Positions 8,588-17,684 of a stretch of DNA of 64,000 nt are shown here, one piece after another. The stretch is from contig CAJAIJ010000039.1 in NCBI GenBank assembly GCA_903939845.1, positions 1 through 64,000 of the forward strand, given 5' to 3'. The DNA comes from an uncultured Solirubrobacterales bacterium. GTDB taxonomy: Bacteria > Actinomycetota > Thermoleophilia > Solirubrobacterales > 70-9. Position numbers and translations under genes: made by a program. Every line of letters begins with the position of its first letter. Within the stretch, counting starts at the first letter, position 1. The notes below the pieces were generated by a model. The model saw nothing but the letters and a program-made list of their open reading frames with translations. It did no database searches and was not told where the DNA came from.

Positions 8588-8593
8588 TAGCCT
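8588..8593 (+). promoter_or_regulatory. -10 element for a leaderless MaoC-domain gene
   Basis: TAGCCT lies six bases before the ATG of the hydratase gene and no Shine-Dalgarno sequence is present. The same hexamer is found seven bases before tgt. Confidence 0.45.
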
Positions 8594-8599
8594 GCCGGC

Positions 8600-9076
8600 A
8601 TGGAGAAGATCGAAATCTCGGGCCCCGAGGCGATCGGCGCGATGGTCGGCAAGGCGGTGGGACCGACCGAGTGGCGAGAGGTCACGCAGGAAATGATCGA
8701 CACATTCGCCGAACTGTCCGGTGACGACCAGTGGATCCATGTCGACGTAGAGAGGGCACTGGAGGAGAGCCCGTTCGGGACGACGATCGCCCATGGCAAC
8801 CTCACCCTCTCGATGATCGACGGCTTTCGCGACCGACTGGTCTCAGTCGACAGGGAGGCCTTCGTACTCGGTGTGAACCTCGGCTGGAACCGTGTCCGCT
8901 TCCCGACTCCGGTTCGGGCCGGCTCGAGGATCCGGGCCAGCGCCGAGCTGGTCGGCTCCGAGGAGAAGCCGGGGGGCTGGATCGAAAGCGTGACCCTCTT
9001 TACGGTCGAGGTCGAGGGCGAGGAAAAGCCCTGCTGCGTAGCGGAGAGCGTTACCCGGCTCCTGCCCCGGGCCTGA
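8600..9076 (+). CDS. MaoC-like (R)-specific enoyl-CoA hydratase family protein
   Basis: A 158-residue hot-dog-fold protein. The core motif FAELSGDDQWIHVD contains the catalytic Asp and His of hydratase 2 enzymes, and FGTTIAHGNLTLSMI is the conserved substrate-tunnel segment. This size and start (KAVGPTEWREVTQEMID) match single-domain PhaJ/NodN-like members that hydrate trans-2-enoyl-CoA to (R)-3-hydroxyacyl-CoA. It converges with an enoyl-CoA hydratase gene, with two bases between the stops. It could supply the (R)-crotonase step of the ethylmalonyl-CoA pathway, but nothing here proves that. Confidence 0.85.
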   Translation: MEKIEISGPEAIGAMVGKAVGPTEWREVTQEMIDTFAELSGDDQWIHVDVERALEESPFGTTIAHGNLTLSMIDGFRDRLVSVDREAFVLGVNLGWNRVRFPTPVRAGSRIRASAELVGSEEKPGGWIESVTLFTVEVEGEEKPCCVAESVTRLLPRA

Positions 9077-9078
9077 CG

Positions 9079-9903
9079 CTACCTTCCCTCGAACTCGACC
9101 TCTTCGCCGCTCAGGAAGGCATTCACGGCCCGGTCGAGGTCCTCGGTCGCCATCGACTCGGCGATTCCGTGTCGTTCGTGCTGGAGGTGCTCGGCCAGGG
9201 TGTGGTCGAGACTGCTGCGGGCAAGAGACTTGGCCATTCGGACGTAGTAGGGCGACTTGGTACCGAGCTTCCGGGCCTTCTCGATCGCCCGGGGCATCAG
9301 TGCGTCCGGCTCTACCACCTCGGCGACGATCCTCTCTTCCAGGGCGGCCTCGGGCGTCAGGTTGGGGTCATTCAGAAGGATCTCGACCGCCCTGCTCGGC
9401 CCGACCACGCGCGGCAGGAAATAGGTCATTCCGCCGTCGGGCGACGCCCCGATCCTTCCGTAGGCGCAGGCCAGGAATGCCGTCGAAGAGCAGATCCGGG
9501 TGTCGCAAGCGAGGGCCAGGGAGAAGCCGGCACCGGCCGCCGGACCGTTGATCGCGGCGATCACGGGACAGGGGATCCGCTGAAGATCGATGATTCCCTG
9601 ATGGAGAACCTCGGCGCCCCTTCTGACACCTGCCACGATGTCGACATCGGGGTCTTCGATGCCACGCCTGAACCAGGTGAGATCGCCACCGGCGCAGAAG
9701 GCCGGACCGGCTCCGGTGATCACAACGGCCCGGAAGTCGGCCTGATCGGCCAGCCATCCGAAGACGATCGGGAACTCATCGATCATCTCGGGGTTCATCG
9801 CATTGAGAGAGTCGGGCCTGTCGAGTGTCAGGATCCCGACCTCTCCATCGGCTTCGATCCGCATCGTCTTCAGTTCCGGGAGTTGGGTGGTCTGGTCGGC
9901 CAA
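9079..9903 (-). CDS. Enoyl-CoA hydratase/isomerase (crotonase) family protein
   Basis: 274 residues of the crotonase superfamily. GILTLDRPDSLNAMNPEM marks the N-terminal strand, GAGPAFCAGGDL is the first oxyanion-hole loop, and AAINGPAAGAGFSLALACD is the second. After the second loop the usual catalytic Glu positions are only partly conserved (FGxxG-like ACAYGRIGASPDGG), so hydratase versus isomerase activity is unclear. The start is TTG at 9903 with GGAGGA seven bases upstream. It likely acts in fatty-acid or branched-chain acyl-CoA breakdown. Confidence 0.88.
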   Translation of the reverse strand: MADQTTQLPELKTMRIEADGEVGILTLDRPDSLNAMNPEMIDEFPIVFGWLADQADFRAVVITGAGPAFCAGGDLTWFRRGIEDPDVDIVAGVRRGAEVLHQGIIDLQRIPCPVIAAINGPAAGAGFSLALACDTRICSSTAFLACAYGRIGASPDGGMTYFLPRVVGPSRAVEILLNDPNLTPEAALEERIVAEVVEPDALMPRAIEKARKLGTKSPYYVRMAKSLARSSLDHTLAEHLQHERHGIAESMATEDLDRAVNAFLSGEEVEFEGR

Positions 9904-9995
9904 GCGTGGGTCCTCCGGTCTTGCTTCGAGTTGCCGAGGGCGAGGCTGTCACTGGCCTCGACGGTCCCGGAAGGGTAATCGGTCGTGCGGCTTTC

Positions 9996-10007
9996 TAACC
10001 TTAGGAG
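9996..10007 (+). promoter_or_regulatory. uvrC -10 (TAACCT) and ribosome-binding site (AGGAG)
   Basis: TAACCT at 9996-10001 is followed by AGGAG at 10003-10007, giving a very short leader. The AGGAG lies 9 bases from ATG 10017 and 6 bases from GTG 10014, so both starts are possible. No GAACN4GTTC SOS box was found here. Confidence 0.4.
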
Positions 10008-10016
10008 TGCAAAGTG

Positions 10017-11894
10017 ATGAGGCCAGAGACAGAAGGGGAACGAGAAAGCCGGATCGTCTCGGAGCGCCGCTCCCTGCCCGATGTGCCCGGTGTCTACCTG
10101 TTCAAGGACGGAGAGGGCGAGGTGATCTACGTCGGCAAGGCCCGCTCGATTCGCAAGCGGGTGGCCTCGCATTTCAGCGGTGGCAATCCCGAGATGACGG
10201 CAGCGGTGGACGAGATCGAGTTCCTGGCGACCGGAAACGAGGCCGAGGCCCTGATCGCCGAGCAGAACTTCGTCAAGCGCCACCGCCCCCGATTCAACGT
10301 GAAGCTGAGGGACGACAAGTCCTACCCGTACATCGCCGTGAGCCTGGACGAGGAATTCCCGCGCGTCTACTTCACACGGGAACGTCATCGCCCCGGACGG
10401 GCCTACTTCGGCCCGTTCTCGTCCGCCCGCAGGGTCAGGGATACGCTCGATCTGCTCGGCAAGCTCTTCCAGTATCGAACCTGCGAAGGCCCCGAGCCGG
10501 GACGCCGTTCCGGCAGCCCCTGCCTCGATTACTTCATCAAGCGGTGCGGGGCGCCCTGCGTCGGCTACGTCGACCGCGAGGAGTACAGGGCCAGCATCGA
10601 CTCGGTCGTGGATTTCCTCTCGGGCAGATACGAGCAGATCGAAAACGACCTCGAACGTCAGATGACCGGGGCCTCCGAGGCGCAGGACTTCGAGGCAGCG
10701 GCACTGTTCAGGGACAGGTTGGCTTCGGTCAGGTCGCTTTTCGAGCGCCAACGTGTATCGGGGACCCCGGTCGGCTCGGCCGACCTGATCGGGATCGCAT
10801 CCGAGGGCACCGACGCCAATGCCCAGGTCTTCCAGGTGCGGGACGGCATCCTGCTCGAGCGCCAGAGCTTCTACCTCGAGGTCCCGGACGGGGCCGAGCC
10901 GGCCGAGATCACCTTCGAGTTCCTCGAGCACTACTACTCGAGCTCCCCGGTCGTTCCCAAGACGGTCGTGGTGGGCCCCGAGATGGAAGGTCGTGCAATC
11001 GACCTCGAAGGATTCCTGTCGGCCCGACGCGACGGCGGACGGGTCGAGGTCAGGGTCGCCGAGCGCGGCGACATGAGGAAGCTCAGAGAGATGGCCGAGC
11101 GGAACGCCCGGCTGGCCCTCGACCAGGAGAGGCTCAGTAACGAGCACCGCAAGCAGCGGCGGATCGAGGCGCTCGCACAGCTGGCCGAAGGGCTGGAGAT
11201 GGAGGAGCTTCCGGTGAGGATCGAGGGCTTCGACATCTCCAACCTCGGTGGCGAGCACACGGTTGCGTCGATGGTGGTGTTCGAAGGTGGAAGGCCGAAG
11301 AAGTCGGACTACCGACGGTTTCGGATCAGGAACGGGGGAGGGGCCGACGGGCCGGACGACTTCGCGTCCATGGAGGAGGTCCTGGGCCGGAGGTCCTCCC
11401 GGTATGTCGAGCAGGCCGACCTCTCACCCCACGACGGCGATCGCGACCCGAGTTTCGCCTCACTGCCCTCCCTGGTCCTGATCGACGGTGGCAAGGGACA
11501 GCTTTCGGCCGGGCTCAAGGTTCTGGGCGAGTTCGTCGAGAGCGGGGTCACGGTGATCGGTCTGGCCAAGAACCGGGAGGAGATCTTCGTGCCGGGGCAG
11601 TCGGATCCGGTCGACATCGCTCCCGACTCGGAGGCATCCCTCCTCCTCCAGAGGGTCCGTGACGAGGCCCACCGGTTCGCACTCGAGCACCATCGGGGCC
11701 GACGCGGCAGGCAGATGACCGAGTCCGTGCTGGATGGAATCAGGGGCGTCGGGCCGGAGCGCAAACGGTTGATCCTCCGGCACTTCGGGACCCCCGACCG
11801 TCTGATGGCCGCCAGCCGCGAGGAGATCGAGGCGGTGCCCGGACTCCCCGGTAAGGTTGCCCGCGAGGTACACGATCAGCTCAACCGAATCTGA
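10017..11894 (+). CDS. uvrC: UvrABC nucleotide excision repair nuclease, subunit C
   Basis: Makes the dual incisions during nucleotide excision repair with UvrA and UvrB. Domains in order: a GIY-YIG nuclease (DVPGVYLFKDGEGEVIYVGK, about residues 22-100), a cysteine-containing region (CLDYFIKRCGAPCVGY), a UVR motif that contacts UvrB (EAQDFEAAALFRDRLASV, near 220), an RNase H-like nuclease (GFDISNLGGEHTVASMVVF; LVLIDGGKGQL; Asp residues are catalytic) and a C-terminal helix-hairpin-helix pair (IRGVGPERKRLILRHF). Full length at about 625 residues. It is followed within 7 bases by rapZ, a conserved actinobacterial order. Confidence 0.96.
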   Translation: MRPETEGERESRIVSERRSLPDVPGVYLFKDGEGEVIYVGKARSIRKRVASHFSGGNPEMTAAVDEIEFLATGNEAEALIAEQNFVKRHRPRFNVKLRDDKSYPYIAVSLDEEFPRVYFTRERHRPGRAYFGPFSSARRVRDTLDLLGKLFQYRTCEGPEPGRRSGSPCLDYFIKRCGAPCVGYVDREEYRASIDSVVDFLSGRYEQIENDLERQMTGASEAQDFEAAALFRDRLASVRSLFERQRVSGTPVGSADLIGIASEGTDANAQVFQVRDGILLERQSFYLEVPDGAEPAEITFEFLEHYYSSSPVVPKTVVVGPEMEGRAIDLEGFLSARRDGGRVEVRVAERGDMRKLREMAERNARLALDQERLSNEHRKQRRIEALAQLAEGLEMEELPVRIEGFDISNLGGEHTVASMVVFEGGRPKKSDYRRFRIRNGGGADGPDDFASMEEVLGRRSSRYVEQADLSPHDGDRDPSFASLPSLVLIDGGKGQLSAGLKVLGEFVESGVTVIGLAKNREEIFVPGQSDPVDIAPDSEASLLLQRVRDEAHRFALEHHRGRRGRQMTESVLDGIRGVGPERKRLILRHFGTPDRLMAASREEIEAVPGLPGKVAREVHDQLNRI

Positions 11895-11901
11895 AGAGTC
11901 G

Positions 11902-12816
11902 ATGTCCCAGAGCCACAGTGGTTCCGAACGGAACGAACCGGAGGTTCAGGCAGGCGAAGAGATGGAGCTCGTCGTGATCACCGGTCATTCCGGTGCCGGG
12001 AAGTCGGAGGCGATCGCGGCCTTCGAGGATGCCGGCTATTTCTGCGTGGACAACCTCCCGCCCCAGATGATCGAGTCGCTGGGCGATCTGTTCAGGCTGC
12101 CGGGCAGTGCCGTGACCAAGGCGGCGGTCGTCTCGGACGCCCGAAGCGGCGACTACTTCGCCCGACTGCTCGAAGTCCTCGATGGGCTGGAGGCGAAGGG
12201 CATACGCCATCAGGTCCTCTTCCTCGAGGCAAATGAGGAGATCCTCACCGACCGTTACAAGGAGACCCGCCGCCGTCATCCCCTTGCACGGGACGGAAGG
12301 GTCCTGGAGGGGATCCGGGCCGAGCGCGAGCTGCTGGCGCCACTGAGAGTCAGGGCCGACCTCGTCCTCGACACGTCCGAGATGAGCGGCGCGATGCTCC
12401 GCACCCGGATCAACGAACAGATGGTCCTCGCGGACGACGAGGGCAAGCTCGCGGTCAGCCTCCTCACCTTCGGGTTCAAGAACGGACCGCCGCGCGACGC
12501 CGACCTGACACTGGACGTGAGATTCCTGCCGAACCCTCATTACGACGAAGAGCTGAGGCCCAAGACAGGGCTCAGCTCGGACGTTCGCGATTTCGTCGAA
12601 GCGGGGACCCAGGCCGGTGAGTTCTACGGGAGGCTCATGCCCCTGCTCGAGTTCCTGATCCCGGCCTACGTCGCAGAGGGCAAGAGCCACCTCACGATTG
12701 CGATCGGATGCACTGGTGGACGTCACCGTTCGGTCACCGTCGCGGAGCGGCTGTGGAGTGATCTTGCACTGCGAGACGACGTCGTGGTCAGGGTCAGTCA
12801 CCGGGATCTCGACTGA
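11902..12816 (+). CDS. rapZ: RapZ/YvcJ family nucleotide-binding protein
   Basis: P-loop ATP/GTP-binding protein of about 304 residues. The Walker A is GHSGAGKS, followed by FCVDNLPPQMI, a family hallmark. The C-terminal domain has IGCTGGRHRSVTVAERL, the region that in E. coli RapZ binds small RNAs and senses glucosamine-6-phosphate; in Gram-positive YvcJ it affects competence and envelope metabolism. The frame is open from 11857, but ATG 11902 leaves the uvrC end free. Downstream yvcK and whiA, its usual neighbours, are missing; an ABC exporter follows instead. Confidence 0.94.
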   Translation: MSQSHSGSERNEPEVQAGEEMELVVITGHSGAGKSEAIAAFEDAGYFCVDNLPPQMIESLGDLFRLPGSAVTKAAVVSDARSGDYFARLLEVLDGLEAKGIRHQVLFLEANEEILTDRYKETRRRHPLARDGRVLEGIRAERELLAPLRVRADLVLDTSEMSGAMLRTRINEQMVLADDEGKLAVSLLTFGFKNGPPRDADLTLDVRFLPNPHYDEELRPKTGLSSDVRDFVEAGTQAGEFYGRLMPLLEFLIPAYVAEGKSHLTIAIGCTGGRHRSVTVAERLWSDLALRDDVVVRVSHRDLD

Positions 12817-12844
12817 TGTCCCCGGCGACCATGGTGCGCGCTGC

Positions 12845-13738
12845 ATGACCCCGGTGATCGCGGCCGCCGGGGTGGTCAAGGACTTCGAGCAGGTGCGAGC
12901 GCTGGACGGACTCGACCTCATGGTCGAGCCGGGCGAGATCTTCGCGGTCCTGGGTCCTAATGGTGCCGGCAAGACGACCCTGCTCGGGATCCTCGAGGGC
13001 TACCTCTCCCGGGATGACGGAGCGGTCGAGGTCCTGGGGGTCGACCCGGCTTCGGCCGGCTCCTCATGGCGGCAGCGAATCGGGATCGTGCTCCAGGAGA
13101 CCTCGCTCGAGCCATTACTCACGGTCCGGGAGTCACTGGAGCTCTACGCCGGCTACTACCGGACCCCGAGGCCGGTGGACGAGGTGATCGAGATGGTCGG
13201 CCTCGAGGATTCCGCCCAGGTCCGGGCCGGCCGGCTTTCGGGAGGGCAGCAGCGACGGCTCGACGTCGGCATCGCGATGGTCGGAAATCCCGATCTCCTG
13301 TTCCTCGACGAGCCGACCACGGGATTCGATCCCTCGGCCCGACGCAACGCCTGGGAGATGATCGCCGGACTGCGCGAGCTGGGAACGACCGTCCTGTTGA
13401 CCACCCACTACATGGAAGAGGCGGCGACGCTGGCCGATCGGGTCGCGATCGTCGTGGGCGGAGCGGTGGCGGCCGAAGGAAAGCCCGCCGCGCTGGCGGA
13501 GGGGCTGCCGACGAGAATCGTGTTTCGGGTGCCAGATGTCGTCGACCCGGCCTCGATCCCGATCCAGTCCGACTTCATCGTCCGTGACGGCATCCTCACG
13601 GTCTCGATCGAGACCACCGACCCGACCACCGACCTCGAGAGCCTGATCGCGTGGGCGAGGTCCAACGGTCACTCCCTCGACGGTCTCGAAGTGAAGACGC
13701 CGTCGCTGGAGGACGTCTACATGGAGCTGGTGGGATGA
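12845..13738 (+). CDS. ABC transporter ATP-binding protein (DrrA/CcmA-like)
   Basis: 297 residues. Walker A GPNGAGKTT, Q-loop LQET, signature LSGGQQRRLDVG, Walker B LLFLDEPT and H-loop TTHYMEE are all intact. A C-terminal extension of about 80 residues (IVFRVPDVVDP onwards) is of the type found in multidrug and antibiotic exporter ATPases. ATG 12845 is 28 bases after rapZ. The stop overlaps the permease start by four bases (ATGA), so the two form one exporter. The substrate cannot be told. Confidence 0.92.
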   Translation: MTPVIAAAGVVKDFEQVRALDGLDLMVEPGEIFAVLGPNGAGKTTLLGILEGYLSRDDGAVEVLGVDPASAGSSWRQRIGIVLQETSLEPLLTVRESLELYAGYYRTPRPVDEVIEMVGLEDSAQVRAGRLSGGQQRRLDVGIAMVGNPDLLFLDEPTTGFDPSARRNAWEMIAGLRELGTTVLLTTHYMEEAATLADRVAIVVGGAVAAEGKPAALAEGLPTRIVFRVPDVVDPASIPIQSDFIVRDGILTVSIETTDPTTDLESLIAWARSNGHSLDGLEVKTPSLEDVYMELVG

Positions 13739-14508
13739 CTCGCAGCCTCGCCCTGGTCGCCCACGAGTTCCGGTATTGCCAGAAGGTCTTCTGGAGGAAC
13801 CCAGGTTCGGTCTTCTTCACCGTCCTCTTTCCGGTGGTCCTGCTCCTGATCTTCGCGACGATCTTCGGGAACGAGCCGATCGACTCGCTCGGCGGACTCA
13901 CCACCGAGCGCTACTACGTTCCGGCGATCGTGACCCTGGCGGTCATCTCGGCGACCTTCACCAGTCTCGGAATGAACGTGACGATCGCCCGCGAAGCCGG
14001 CCTGCTGAAGCGGGGGAGGGGAACCCCCCAGCCGGCATGGGTGTTCATCGCGGGGCGGGTCGGAAACTCGATCGTGGTCTCGGTCATCATGGTCGTCGTC
14101 GTGACTGCGATCGGTGCCGTCCTGTTCGGCGCACCGGTCCCGTGGTCGACCCTTCCGCTGGTCGCAGTGACGCTCGTGGTCGGGGCCTCCGCCTTCAGCA
14201 CGCTCGGTCTCGCCGTCACCGCGCTGATTCCCTCCCGCGAGGCGGCTCCTGCGATCGTCAACCTGATCACTCTTCCCCTCTTCTTCCTCTCGGGAGTGTT
14301 CATCCCGGAGAACGAGATTCCGGAGGGAGTGCTCTCTGCCTCGAGCATCTTCCCGGTCCGCGAGTTCTTCCAGGCCTTCCTCGCCTCTTTCGATCCCGCT
14401 GCCGACGGTCCCGGCTTCCCGTGGCTCTCGCTCGTTGCGGTCGCGGCCTGGGGATTGCTCGGCCTGCTGCTGGCGATCAGGTACTTCCGCTGGGAGCCAC
14501 GCCGGTGA
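13735..14508 (+). CDS. ABC-2 type transporter permease
   Basis: 257 residues with six hydrophobic segments in the ABC-2 pattern: a cytoplasmic amphipathic start (ALVAHEFRYCQKVFWRNPGSVFF), a first helix, a periplasmic loop, then five helices, and the conserved FFLSGVFIPENEIPEGV segment typical of DrrB-like permeases. It pairs with the ATPase it overlaps by four bases. Confidence 0.9.
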   Translation: MTRSLALVAHEFRYCQKVFWRNPGSVFFTVLFPVVLLLIFATIFGNEPIDSLGGLTTERYYVPAIVTLAVISATFTSLGMNVTIAREAGLLKRGRGTPQPAWVFIAGRVGNSIVVSVIMVVVVTAIGAVLFGAPVPWSTLPLVAVTLVVGASAFSTLGLAVTALIPSREAAPAIVNLITLPLFFLSGVFIPENEIPEGVLSASSIFPVREFFQAFLASFDPAADGPGFPWLSLVAVAAWGLLGLLLAIRYFRWEPRR

Positions 14509-14523
14509 CCCGGCTTCCGGGTC
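14507..14523 (+). terminator. Possible hairpin after the ABC exporter operon
   Basis: GACCCGG-CTT-CCGGGTC forms a 7-bp stem over the permease stop codon. No T-run follows, so termination is uncertain. The following 180 bases up to gap hold no gene; a gap promoter is expected there but no clear -35/-10 pair was seen. Confidence 0.3.
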
Positions 14524-14698
14524 GGTGGGCAGTCAGGCCGCCGATGCGCGGCCGGGTCACCCTCGGATAACATCGAACCGCTTGGACATCAGGAAGTTCG
14601 GACCGGTGGTCGGAGTTCGTGAGCACCGGAACATCGACAATCAGAGACAGATCCGACCGGGGCTCGGACCCGGACGGAACCGACCAGACAGAAACTGA

Positions 14699-15706
<1,008 letters not shown>

Positions 15707-15722
15707 GGGTCCCCGGGTTCTG

Positions 15723-16910
15723 ATGCCGTTCGACCGGGCCACCGTCAGGGATCTGGATCCCGCCGGGAAGGCGGTTCTGGTGAGAGTCGACTTCAACGTG
15801 CCCCTCGATGACGGGAGGGTCGCCGACGACACCAGGATCAGGGCCGCCCTCCCGACCATAGAGCTGCTCGTCTCGAAGGGCGCCCGGATCATTCTCGCTT
15901 CACATCTGGGCAGGCCAGACGGCCGCCCCGATCCCGATCTCAGTCTGGCGCCGGTAGCGGTGAGGTTGGCCGAACTCCTCGGCAGGCCGGTCCGGTTCTG
16001 TCCGGAGGTGGTCGGCACCAGGGCGACCGAGATGGCTTCCGAGCTCGGGCCAGGGGACGTTCTGCTCCTGGAGAACCTCAGGTTCGAGCCGGGCGAGACC
16101 TCCGACGACGAGGGCCTGGCATCCGACCTCGCCGCGCTCGCCGATCTGTACGTCAACGATGCATTCGGAGCGGCTCACCGGTCCCACGCCAGCACCGCCG
16201 GGGTCGCCCGCCACCTCCCGGCAGTAGCCGGCCTGCTCCTGGAGCAGGAGGTGTCACGTCTCAGTGCGGTTGCCGAATCTCCCGAGAGGCCGCTCGTGGT
16301 CGTTCTCGGTGGGGCCAAGGTCTCCGACAAGATCGGTCTGGTCTCCCGCTTCCTGGAGATCGCCGACGAGTTGCTGATCGGTGGGGCGATGTGCTTCCCG
16401 TTCTTCCGCTCTCAGGGCATCGAGACCGGAAACTCCCTCTGCGAAGAAGAGGGAGTGTCGCTGGCGTCGGACCTTCTCGATCTGGCCGACCGGTCGGATT
16501 GCGAGTTGCGACTCCCGGTGGATCTGGTTGCGGGCCGGGATTTTTCGGCCGAGACCGAGGTGTCCACTCTCGACTCGAACTCGGTCCCGGATGGCTGGAT
16601 GGGCCTCGACATCGGACCGGCGACTGCAAGGGGCTACGCCGAGGCCATCTCCGGGGCGGCGACGATTCTCTGGAATGGACCGATGGGAGCGTTCGAGCTG
16701 GATCCGTTTTCCGACGGGACGAGGACGGTCGCCGAAGCAGTCGCCGGAGCGGACGGCCTGACGGTCGTCGGTGGGGGCGACTCGGTCGCCGCTCTCAATC
16801 GGTTCGGACTCGAGGATTCCGTCGACTGGGTCTCGACCGGTGGTGGGGCATCTCTCGAGCTGCTCGAAGGTCGATCGCTCCCGGGCGTCGAAGCGCTGGG
16901 TAGGGCATGA
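15723..16910 (+). CDS. pgk: Phosphoglycerate kinase
   Basis: 395 residues. It transfers the acyl phosphate of 1,3-bisphosphoglycerate to ADP. RVDFNVPLDDGRVADDTRI and LASHLGRPDGRPDP are the 3-phosphoglycerate-binding N-domain motifs. VVLGGAKVSDKIGL, LWNGPMGAFE and VVGGGDSVAAL are nucleotide-binding C-domain motifs. ATG start, 7 bases before tpiA. Confidence 0.97.
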   Translation: MPFDRATVRDLDPAGKAVLVRVDFNVPLDDGRVADDTRIRAALPTIELLVSKGARIILASHLGRPDGRPDPDLSLAPVAVRLAELLGRPVRFCPEVVGTRATEMASELGPGDVLLLENLRFEPGETSDDEGLASDLAALADLYVNDAFGAAHRSHASTAGVARHLPAVAGLLLEQEVSRLSAVAESPERPLVVVLGGAKVSDKIGLVSRFLEIADELLIGGAMCFPFFRSQGIETGNSLCEEEGVSLASDLLDLADRSDCELRLPVDLVAGRDFSAETEVSTLDSNSVPDGWMGLDIGPATARGYAEAISGAATILWNGPMGAFELDPFSDGTRTVAEAVAGADGLTVVGGGDSVAALNRFGLEDSVDWVSTGGGASLELLEGRSLPGVEALGRA

Positions 16911-16917
16911 TCAGGTC

Positions 16918-17670
16918 ATGAGCCGAGTCCCGCTACTCGCAGCGAACTGGAAGATGTTCAAGGGTCCCGCTTCGGCAGGCGAATTCCTCGATGCCTTTCT
17001 GCCGACCGTCCCGGAGGATGGGCCGGAGATAGTGATCTGCCCCTCGTTCGCGTCGTTGACCGCTGTGATCGAGGGATGTGCGGAAAGCAGGGTCGAGGTC
17101 GCGGCCCAGAACATGCACTTCGATGAAGAGGGTCCATTCACCGGAGAGGTCTCGCCTTCGATGCTGGTCGAGATCGGAGCCGATGGCGTGGTGCTGGGTC
17201 ATTCGGAGCGAAGGGCGCTCTTCGGCGAGACCGACGAGGATCTGGCCCGGAAGGTGCCCCGTGCACTCGAAGCCGGACTGACGCCGCTCCTGTGCGTCGG
17301 AGAGACCGAATCCGAGCGGCGTGCCTCGGACACCGAGGCAGTGTTGTCGCGCCAGGTGCTGTCCGACCTCGCCGAGGTACACGACTCCGACCTCGCCCGC
17401 GTCGTGATCGCCTACGAGCCGATCTGGGCGATCGGTACCGGTCTTACCGCAACGCCCGAGCAGGCAGGTGAGGCGGCGAGTTTCATCCGGGATCTCCTCA
17501 GATCCCGCGATCCGGGGCAGGCCGAAGCGGTCCGGATCCTCTACGGCGGCTCGGTCAAGCCGGCCAACGCAACAGAGTTGCTCGGCCTCGACGACGTCGA
17601 TGGCGCCCTCGTTGGCGGGGCCTCGCTCGAACCTGGCGACTTCGCGGCGATCGTCGCCGCAGCGAGCTGA
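16918..17670 (+). CDS. tpiA: Triosephosphate isomerase
   Basis: 250 residues, TIM barrel. LAANWKMFKG holds the substrate-binding Asn and Lys, VLGHSERR the catalytic His, VIAYEPIWAIGTG the catalytic Glu with the flexible lid, and LYGGSVKPANA the phosphate-binding loop. ATG 16918 is chosen because the family starts only a few residues before NWKM. It is sandwiched between pgk and gpmI with short spacers. Confidence 0.97.
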   Translation: MSRVPLLAANWKMFKGPASAGEFLDAFLPTVPEDGPEIVICPSFASLTAVIEGCAESRVEVAAQNMHFDEEGPFTGEVSPSMLVEIGADGVVLGHSERRALFGETDEDLARKVPRALEAGLTPLLCVGETESERRASDTEAVLSRQVLSDLAEVHDSDLARVVIAYEPIWAIGTGLTATPEQAGEAASFIRDLLRSRDPGQAEAVRILYGGSVKPANATELLGLDDVDGALVGGASLEPGDFAAIVAAAS

Positions 17671-17684
17671 GGAGACCGGACCCT

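Noticed and set aside
9803-11140. 445-codon plus-strand open frame
   Set aside because: It lies over the enoyl-CoA hydratase start and the uvrC gene in another frame; low-complexity Arg/Gly/Pro composition.
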